From Fictibacillus nanhaiensis (GTDB taxonomy: Bacteria > Bacillota > Bacilli > Bacillales > Fictibacillaceae): 64,000 bases of DNA. The notes beneath the pieces were generated by a model, which saw only the letters and a list, made by a program, of their open reading frames with translations, was not told the DNA's origin and searched no databases. Shown here piece by piece: positions 58,597 through 64,000 of this stretch (position 1 is the first letter of the stretch; every line of letters begins with the position of its first letter). The translations under genes were made by a program, and so were the position numbers. The stretch is from positions 114,649 to 178,648 of the forward strand of contig NZ_JAMBOD010000008.1 of NCBI RefSeq assembly GCF_023715445.1. The letters are read 5' to 3'.

Positions 58597-60018
58597 ATGA
58601 GTCAAGAAACAATCTTAAACCTATCTAAAAAGGAAGAGTCCAAGAAAACAGGATTAATCTCTAAAGAAACCTTACTATCATTGCTCGAAAACGGCTCAAT
58701 CGACACGGTGAATCTAGCAATCTGCGATATGCAAGGAAGGCTGATGGGAAAACGTCTGACAGCTGCCTATTGTTTGGAGAACAACCTCGATAAAGGAACG
58801 CATTTTTGCAACTATCTGCTCGGTACGGACTTTGAGATGAACACGCCTGATGGCTATGAAATGATGAACTGGGAGAACGGCTACGGTGACTGGCTCGCCC
58901 TCCCCGACTGGTCAACGCTCCGTATCGTGCCTTGGGCAGACCGTACCGCCATCGTTTTTTGTGACGTGTACGACGAAAAGACCGGTGAACCCATCCCGAT
59001 TGCACCACGTACCCTTTTGAAAAACCAAATCGAAAAAGCCGCCGCAAAAGGATTCGAACTCAACATGGCAAGTGAACTTGAATTCTACCTGTTCAAAGAG
59101 TCGTTTGAGGATCTTCATCAAAAAGGATATGAAGATGTAGAGACGGCAGGCCACATTAACGAAGACTACAATCTTCTTCAAGGAACGCGAAATGAACCCT
59201 TTTATCAAAAGATCCGCCGAAACATGGCAAAGGCGAATATTCCGATTGAATCTTCCAAAGGTGAAGCGTTTAAAGGACAGCACGAGATCAACATGCGCTA
59301 CTCGGACGCTCTAAACGCTGCCGACAACCACATCATGTTCAAACACGGCATGAAAGAAATGTGCATGCAAGACAATTTATCCGTTACATTCATGGCGAAG
59401 CCGAACCATCAGTGGACAGGCTCGAGCGGCCACATCCACCTCAGCCTTTGGGATAAACGTGCCGGAGAGAATGTTTTTTATGATCCAGACGGCGGCACCT
59501 ACAACATGTCTGAAACAATGCAGCATTTTTTAGCCGGTGTCTTAAAATACTCACGTGACTTTGCCCTATTTTTCGCACCATACGTGAACTCGTATAAAAG
59601 ATACGCTCAGGAAAGCTGGGCTCCGGTAAACATCATCTGGAGTCATGACAACCGTTCATCCGGCTACCGAATTGTCGGTGACGGAAAAAGTCTGCGAATG
59701 GAAACGCGTATTCCTGGAGCGGATATGAATCCCTATTTAGCTTACACAGCCCTGATTGGTGCTGGACTTCAAGGCATTGAGGAGCGCTTAGAGCTTGAAC
59801 CTGAATTCAAAGGCAACGCTTATAAAGATAAAAACATCCCGCGTATTCCCGGCTCGCTTTATGAAGCCATCCAATGCTGGGAAGATAGCGAAGTCGTCAA
59901 AAAAGTGTTAGGTGAAAAAGCAGCCTCCCACTACCTTTTTACCGCAAAACTCGAGCAAAAACAATTTGATCGCATCGTAACCAAATGGGAACGCCAGCGA
60001 TATTTTGAGCAATGCTAG
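58597..60018 (+). CDS. Glutamine synthetase-like gamma-glutamyl-amine ligase
   Basis: A 473-residue member of the glutamine synthetase superfamily, closer to PuuA/GlnA4-type ligases than to true GlnA. Marks: VNLAICDMQGRLMGKRLTAAYCLEN, ASELEFYLFKESFEDL, GEAFKGQHEINMRYSDAL, FMAKPNHQWTGSSGHIHLSLWD (ATP and metal site) and NRSSGYRIVGDGKSLRMETRIPGADMNPYLAYTALIGAGL. The lead sequence CDMQGRLMGKR is usual in amine ligases. It would join glutamate to an amine with ATP. Lying between an aldehyde dehydrogenase and an SDR, with an ethanolamine-type permease after them, the likely amine is ethanolamine; putrescine or another amine is the alternative. AGGAGG precedes the ATG. Confidence 0.88.
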   Translation: MSQETILNLSKKEESKKTGLISKETLLSLLENGSIDTVNLAICDMQGRLMGKRLTAAYCLENNLDKGTHFCNYLLGTDFEMNTPDGYEMMNWENGYGDWLALPDWSTLRIVPWADRTAIVFCDVYDEKTGEPIPIAPRTLLKNQIEKAAAKGFELNMASELEFYLFKESFEDLHQKGYEDVETAGHINEDYNLLQGTRNEPFYQKIRRNMAKANIPIESSKGEAFKGQHEINMRYSDALNAADNHIMFKHGMKEMCMQDNLSVTFMAKPNHQWTGSSGHIHLSLWDKRAGENVFYDPDGGTYNMSETMQHFLAGVLKYSRDFALFFAPYVNSYKRYAQESWAPVNIIWSHDNRSSGYRIVGDGKSLRMETRIPGADMNPYLAYTALIGAGLQGIEERLELEPEFKGNAYKDKNIPRIPGSLYEAIQCWEDSEVVKKVLGEKAASHYLFTAKLEQKQFDRIVTKWERQRYFEQC

Positions 60019-60049
60019 CAGATTATCTGACCAAGAGGAGGAACATCAA

Positions 60050-60817
60050 ATGAGACTACAAGACAAAGTATGCATCATAACAGGGGCAGGCGGCGGGATG
60101 GGAAAAACCGCAGCTGATATGTTCGCAAAAGAAGGCGCAAAAATTGCAGTTTTTGAGATGAACGAAAAAAGCGGTTCGGAGGCTGCTGAAGCGATCCGCC
60201 AAGCTGGCGGTGACGCAACCTACTTTTATTGCAACGTAACTGATGAGCAAAGTGTCAAAAAAGCGGTTGGGGATACCATTGAAAAATACGGAAAAATCGA
60301 CGTGCTCTATAACAATGCTGGCGTCATGATCGCGGAAGACCATTCTGTTATCGATACACCTGAAGATGCGTGGGACTTAGTCATGAACGTGAACGTTAAA
60401 GGAATCTATTTTATGTGCAAGTATGTCATTCCAGAAATGCAGAAGAATCAATCAGGTTCAATCATCAACATTGCGAGTTTCGTAGCGTTCCTCGGATGCA
60501 GTGTTCCACAGGATGCGTATACCGCTTCAAAAGGCGCGGTCAACGCTTTGACAAAATCACTTGCGATCCAGTTCCGCCCGGAAGGAATCCGAACCAACTC
60601 CATCTGCCCTGGACCGATCGAAACTCCGCTATTAATGGAATGGTTAGTTAAAGATGAAGAAGCAAAAAAAGTACGGTTATCGCGCCAACCTGCCGGGCGA
60701 TTCGGAAAACCAGAAGATATCGTGTACGCAGCGATCTATTTGGCATCAGACGAGTCAGATTGGACAAACGGAGCACTATTAAACATCGATGGCGGGATTA
60801 CATCGAACTATTTTTGA
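60050..60817 (+). CDS. Short-chain dehydrogenase/reductase
   Basis: A 255-residue classical SDR: TGAGGGMGKTAADMFAKEGA (nucleotide site), NNAGVMIAEDHS, IINIASFVAFLGCSVPQDAYTASKGAVNALTK with the catalytic Ser/Tyr/Lys, and SICPGPIETPLL. GAGGAGG lies eight bases before the ATG at 60050. In the proposed route it would oxidise the alcohol end of a gamma-glutamyl-ethanolamide to the aldehyde taken by the upstream dehydrogenase; other alcohol substrates are possible. Confidence 0.92.
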   Translation: MRLQDKVCIITGAGGGMGKTAADMFAKEGAKIAVFEMNEKSGSEAAEAIRQAGGDATYFYCNVTDEQSVKKAVGDTIEKYGKIDVLYNNAGVMIAEDHSVIDTPEDAWDLVMNVNVKGIYFMCKYVIPEMQKNQSGSIINIASFVAFLGCSVPQDAYTASKGAVNALTKSLAIQFRPEGIRTNSICPGPIETPLLMEWLVKDEEAKKVRLSRQPAGRFGKPEDIVYAAIYLASDESDWTNGALLNIDGGITSNYF

Positions 60818-60864
60818 TGGTTTTACTCTGATTTAGTGCCCGAAGACAGGGCTCGGGTGAACCA

Positions 60865-60985
60865 ATCCACAAGATTCACCGCTTAATCCGAAAGTTTGAG
60901 CGGTGAATCCAGAAATTTTGGGGCTGAATCCACAAATTTTGTGCTTCAATCCACGAAATTTCACCTTATATCCACGAGTTTCAAC
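60865..60985 (+). repeat. 21-bp-period tandem array, family 2, copy B
   Basis: Six units starting ATCC at 60865, 60886, 60907, 60928, 60949 and 60970, exactly 21 bp apart (ATCCACAAG and variants plus variable bases). Because 21 is a multiple of three the array is an open frame that could be mistaken for an N-terminal extension of the next gene. Confidence 0.9.
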
Positions 60986-61016
60986 TATGAACTTAAATTC
61001 GAAAGGAGTGTTTACA

Positions 61017-62432
61017 TTGGGGGAAATGAATCAGGATAAGCAAAGGCTTCAAAAAGCGCTAAAGCCCATTCACTTGTGGGCGATTGCAGTCGGGATGGTT
61101 ATCTCTGGTCAGTATTTCGGCTGGAACTATGGATTCGAACAAGGCGGTACACTCGGCTTGATGGGTGCCGCCCTCTTCATCACGATTTTCTATACGGCTT
61201 TTATATTCAGCTATTCCGAGCTCTCGACCTCCATCCCGCACGCCGGTGGTCCATCGGCTTACGCCAGGCGTGCGATGGGACCTTATGCCGGTTTTATGAC
61301 AGGAATCTCGGTACTGATCGAGTTCGTGTTCGCACCACCCGCCATTGCCGTTGCGACCGGGGCGTACATCAACTTTCTTATCCCGGCGATCAACCCGGTT
61401 TATGCGACAGTTGCCGTGTTCGTCTTTTTCATATTGATCAACATGATCGGAGTAAAAGGAGCTGCACTTATCGAGCTCGTCGCAACAATCATCGCACTCA
61501 TCGGACTCGCGATTTATTTTGCAGCTGGCTCCGCACACGTCCAACTCGACTACATTTTTAACGAAAATGCCCTTCCAAATGGATGGACAGGCATGTGGAT
61601 GGCGATTCCGTTTGCCATCTGGTTCTATCTCGCGGTTGAAGGCGGTGCGATGGCAGCTGAGGAAGTACAAAATCCCAAAAAAGACATTCCAAAAGGCTTC
61701 ATCGCCGGCATCTTAACACTTGCCATTTGTACAATGGGAACGCTCTTGATAACAGCTGGACTTGGCGGCGGTGTTGGCCAGCCTGCAGATAACCCGCTTC
61801 CACAGGCACTCGCTTCTGTTTACGGAGAATCACATTTCCTCCCTAAATTAGTTGCTGTCATTGGACTCGCGGGACTAATCGCGAGCTTGCATGGAATCAT
61901 CATCGGCTACTCGCGTCAGACATTCGCCCTTTCACGCGCCGGATACCTGCCGAAATTTTTATCACGGTTATCCAAGCGTCAAATTCCAACATGGGGACTT
62001 CTCCTCCCCGGCGGAATCGGTGTTATTGCAGCAGCAAACGCCACATTTGCCAACCAGCTCATTATCCTAGCGGTATTTGGTGCTGCGATGATGTATTGCT
62101 TAAGCTTGGTTTCCCTGTTTATTTTAAGAAAAAAGGAACCGAACCTGCATCGGCCGTTTAAAGTCTCATACCCGCTCGTTCCAGGAGTGGCGATCGTACT
62201 CGGTGTCATCTCGCTATTTTGTGTAATCTATTACAGCGTGTTCAATCAATCACTGCCGTTGTTCGGGGTAAATGTTCCGCTTCTAGGAGTGCTTCTGTTT
62301 ATTTATGGAGCGGCGACTGTCTATTACTTTGCAGTCGGGAAGCATAAACTCCTTCCGATCGAAGAAGAATTTGGCGTGTTTGATGAACTTGAGGCGGAGA
62401 GTAATGAGGAAATGATGAAGAAAGATGCTTAA
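61017..62432 (+). CDS. APC family permease, ethanolamine permease-like
   Basis: A 471-residue membrane transporter with 12 hydrophobic segments. The stretch LKPIHLWAIAVGMVISGQYFGWNYGFEQGGTLGLMGA is what I associate with the ethanolamine permease branch of the APC family; FAIWFYLAVEGGAMAAEEVQNPKKDIPKG is also typical. The start is a TTG with AAAGGAG eight bases upstream; the frame continues open upstream only because it reads through a 21-bp repeat array. It follows the SDR by 199 bp and ends the catabolic set. Its own terminator follows. Confidence 0.88.
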   Translation: MGEMNQDKQRLQKALKPIHLWAIAVGMVISGQYFGWNYGFEQGGTLGLMGAALFITIFYTAFIFSYSELSTSIPHAGGPSAYARRAMGPYAGFMTGISVLIEFVFAPPAIAVATGAYINFLIPAINPVYATVAVFVFFILINMIGVKGAALIELVATIIALIGLAIYFAAGSAHVQLDYIFNENALPNGWTGMWMAIPFAIWFYLAVEGGAMAAEEVQNPKKDIPKGFIAGILTLAICTMGTLLITAGLGGGVGQPADNPLPQALASVYGESHFLPKLVAVIGLAGLIASLHGIIIGYSRQTFALSRAGYLPKFLSRLSKRQIPTWGLLLPGGIGVIAAANATFANQLIILAVFGAAMMYCLSLVSLFILRKKEPNLHRPFKVSYPLVPGVAIVLGVISLFCVIYYSVFNQSLPLFGVNVPLLGVLLFIYGAATVYYFAVGKHKLLPIEEEFGVFDELEAESNEEMMKKDA

Positions 62433-62452
62433 GTTAGAATGTAATTAGCCAT

Positions 62453-62488
62453 GCCAGATGCTGAAGAATTCAGTGTCTGGCTTTTCTT
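62453..62488 (+). terminator. Terminator of the permease gene
   Basis: GCCAGA / TCTGGC with an inner CTGAA / TTCAG helix, followed by TTTTCTT, 20 bp after the stop. Confidence 0.8.
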
Positions 62489-62522
62489 AAATTACCGTAA
62501 CGATTCCCCGCAGGACTATTAA

Positions 62523-62615
62523 GGTTCATAGGATGACTCTTTTGGTTCATAGGACAGTCACTTTGGTTCATAGACCTATAAGATTGATTCATAGGCCGTT
62601 GACTTTGGTTCATAG
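62523..62615 (+). repeat. 21-bp-period tandem array, family 3
   Basis: Five units GGTTCATAG (one GATTCATAG) at 62523, 62544, 62565, 62586 and 62607, exactly 21 bp apart, with variable bases between and TTT often before the core. It shares no sequence with families 1 or 2. The rest of the 392-bp gap to the next gene shows nothing further. Confidence 0.9.
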
Positions 62616-62824
62616 ACCCTTTACGTATTTAAAAAAACACCTCAGCTTTATGGTTGCAGCCGGTGCTCGGTTTATGCATTTATTTTTTATAAAAAATGGA
62701 CTTACATCCACGATCGGACTATCATCTTTTCCCCTCTCCCTTCATATAATGAGTTAATACATGAAATATGGTTAAGCCATTACCGAAAGAAATGGACAAA
62801 TCATGTTTTGAAGGGAGAGATCGT

Positions 62825-63154
62825 ATGAGCGAATATCCGAACATGAGGGAGTTTTACCAGAAGGGGCTCATTCTTATCGGAGAGAATGATCGAGCGGCTC
62901 TTTTACAGAAATCTGGAGAAAACACTTCGCTCGAAGGGTCCACACACTGGCTCATCGCGATGGAAGGCAGCCAAAAGCAGCCCGATATTTATCATTGGAA
63001 GGTTCTTGTCTATCCTTCTGAAACAACTAAAGTCAATTGTTACAAGTCGCCGTACTACACATCAAAGCACTTTGCATCCATACACGATGCCATTAATTTT
63101 TCAAACGAGCTGAGCCAGAAAGCACGCGAAGATCAGATGAATACCCTCGAATAA
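62825..63154 (+). CDS. Hypothetical protein, 109 residues
   Basis: A small soluble protein (SEYPNMREFYQKGLILIGEN ... SSYY-free core HWLIAMEGSQKQPDIYHWKVLVYPSETTKVNCYKSPYYTSKHFASIHDAINFSNELSQKARED). GAAGGGAGA stands six bases before the ATG at 62825, which makes it a credible gene. No signal peptide, no membrane segment, no motif I know. It is alone between the permease and the right-end insertion sequence. Confidence 0.7.
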   Translation: MSEYPNMREFYQKGLILIGENDRAALLQKSGENTSLEGSTHWLIAMEGSQKQPDIYHWKVLVYPSETTKVNCYKSPYYTSKHFASIHDAINFSNELSQKAREDQMNTLE

Positions 63155-63416
63155 CCACATAGATAGATTACGAGTTTTACCCTCGCGTTTCTTTTTATCC
63201 TGGATTGTGAAATAGTGTACATAAGCCTTCATAACTACATAGAACACCGGATAATGAAGTGGATCAGAGCCAGTTCATTTTTATTATGTTTTTTAGGTGG
63301 GTGGAATGATCGGGCGTGTCGAACGGCGTCGACCCGCGAGTATATTAATATTTTCGTGAGATTCAAGATGATGTATAAAAGTATGTGTAAGCCTTTGCAG
63401 TAGACAAAAAGAAAAA
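63155..63416. other. Gap before the insertion sequence, no gene seen
   Basis: About 260 bp without a credible gene. The left end of the IS256-type element must lie somewhere near 63390-63417, but I could not place its terminal inverted repeat without the right end. Confidence 0.4.
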
Positions 63417-63464
63417 GACAAAGTACTCTCGGTTTGTCCAGAACCTTTGAGAGGAGACTTTGTC
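63417..63464 (+). promoter_or_regulatory. Hairpin covering the transposase ribosome site
   Basis: GACAAAGT plus CTCTC pair with GAGAG plus ACTTTGTC (13 base pairs with a small internal loop). The 3' arm contains GAGAGGAG, the only ribosome site for the transposase, so read-through transcripts would hide it. Confidence 0.6.
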
Positions 63465-63466
63465 TT

Positions 63467-64000
63467 TTGAATAATTCTACTATAAACCAACAAGATCTTG
63501 GAACGCAAATTGAAGAAATGGTAAAAAACTTTGTTCAGGAAAAGCTTGAGATGATTATGAGAGAAGAGATCCAAAACTTTCTTCATAATGAACAAGAAGA
63601 GGGTCAAAATTCTCGTAATGGTTACTACCAGCGTATCCTGGATACGAAGTACGGAAGGATCGATGACCTTACTGTACCAAGAGACCGGAATGGTGACTTT
63701 CATACAGCCCTTTTTGCCCCTTATCAACGCAGAGATGGTTGGCTGGAAGAAGCTATACTTAACCTGTATCAAAACGGAGTAAGTACGCGTCAAATCGGTA
63801 AATTTGTTCAACGAATGTTAGATGGAAACGGCTACTCCGCAGCTACTGTTTCAAATATCACAGAAAAGATTCGCGAAGACATTGATGAATGGCAAAACCG
63901 CCCTTTAGAAAGTGACTATTTAGCTCTCTATTTAGATGGGCTTTATTTCAGTGTGCGTCGAGGTACGGTCGAGAAAGAAGCCATCTATATTGTCTTAGGA
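63467..64000 (+). CDS. IS256 family transposase (partial, runs off right edge)
   Basis: An open frame of 178 codons from a TTG at 63467 to the window edge. It matches the N-terminal part of IS256-type (mutator class) transposases: NGYYQRILDTKYGRIDDLTVPRDRNGDF, FAPYQRRDGWLEEAILNLYQNGVSTRQIGKFVQRMLDGNGYSAATVSNITEKIRED, and the first catalytic Asp region YLALYLDGLYFSVRRG. GAGGAG stands ten bases before the TTG. No frameshift is seen in the visible part, so it may be intact. It sits downstream of the hairpin at 63417-63464. Confidence 0.9.
   Translation, partial: MNNSTINQQDLGTQIEEMVKNFVQEKLEMIMREEIQNFLHNEQEEGQNSRNGYYQRILDTKYGRIDDLTVPRDRNGDFHTALFAPYQRRDGWLEEAILNLYQNGVSTRQIGKFVQRMLDGNGYSAATVSNITEKIREDIDEWQNRPLESDYLALYLDGLYFSVRRGTVEKEAIYIVLG

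Noticed and set aside
60903..61016. 38-codon N-terminal extension of the ethanolamine-type permease
   Set aside because: It is the family 2 repeat array read through in frame (period 21 is a multiple of three). The real start is the TTG at 61017 with a good ribosome site.
61059..61670. 203-codon frame on the minus strand of the permease gene
   Set aside because: It is an antisense shadow with low-complexity charged sequence, no ribosome site, and covers the well-supported permease.
10711..62615. 21-bp-period arrays as CRISPR arrays
   Set aside because: Cores are only 9-12 bp and the variable parts about nine bases, far too short for repeats and spacers. No cas gene is in the window, and the three families have unrelated cores.
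62533..62757. 74-codon frame rich in LVHRP repeats
   Set aside because: It is family 3 of the tandem arrays in translation; there is no ribosome site and nothing resembling a protein domain.

Overview
The window looks like the chromosome of an aerobic, soil-type Bacillaceae (Bacillus or Fictibacillus-like; the genus is inference). Signs are strong AGGAGG-type ribosome sites, low-to-mid GC, CcpA-type cre boxes, TTG/GTG starts, B. subtilis-like gene sets (pxpBC with ycsG and ycsI, pssA, an immune-inhibitor-A-like protease) and short GC-rich intergenic repeats of a kind I remember from this family. No rRNA, tRNA or CRISPR array was seen. Almost all of the window is carbohydrate or small-molecule catabolism, one regulated island after another.

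1-24.9 kb is a glycan-use region, mostly on the minus strand. A LacI-type regulator, a GH35-like beta-galactosidase and two solute-binding proteins form one operon behind a promoter overlapped by a cre box and palindromic operators. Next come two operons of Gfo/Idh/MocA dehydrogenases, xylose-isomerase-like TIM barrels, a beta-propeller glycosidase and a ROK repressor. Then come a ROK fructokinase, and an ABC transporter with a DUF1861 protein and a GH130 mannoside phosphorylase, divergent from a second LacI regulator. A NERD-domain gene bracketed by two near-identical repeats and manA close the region.

25-44.7 kb holds a HAD phosphatase, the 5-oxoproline genes pxpB-pxpC with ycsG/ycsI (pxpA lies about 14 kb away), a YihY-family membrane protein, a group II intron sitting directly behind the terminator of an M6 metalloprotease gene, a DHA2 drug exporter, and a four-carbon acid sugar operon (DeoR regulator, DUF1537 kinase, PdxA2, GntP permease).

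43.5-52.5 kb is a PTS-linked operon for mannosylglycerate and/or glucosylglycerate: EIIABC, GH38 mannosidase, GH13_18 phosphorylase and glycerate kinase, divergent from an RpiR regulator with a compact three-half-site operator.

52.8-62.4 kb carries pssA and then an ANTAR-controlled set: M20 amidohydrolase, sensor kinase, ANTAR response regulator, aldehyde dehydrogenase, glutamine-synthetase-like ligase, SDR and an ethanolamine-type permease. Three leaders hold a hairpin (A and G at loop positions 1 and 4) whose bases also form the 5' arm of a terminator. I read this as ethanolamine use through gamma-glutamylation without a microcompartment. The right edge enters an IS256-type transposase.

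Scattered between genes are three sequence-unrelated families of tandem arrays that share the same architecture: a conserved core of about 9-12 bp plus a variable segment, repeated with a period of 21 bp (exact in five arrays, 20-21 bp in four). I regard these as the most unexplained structure in the window.
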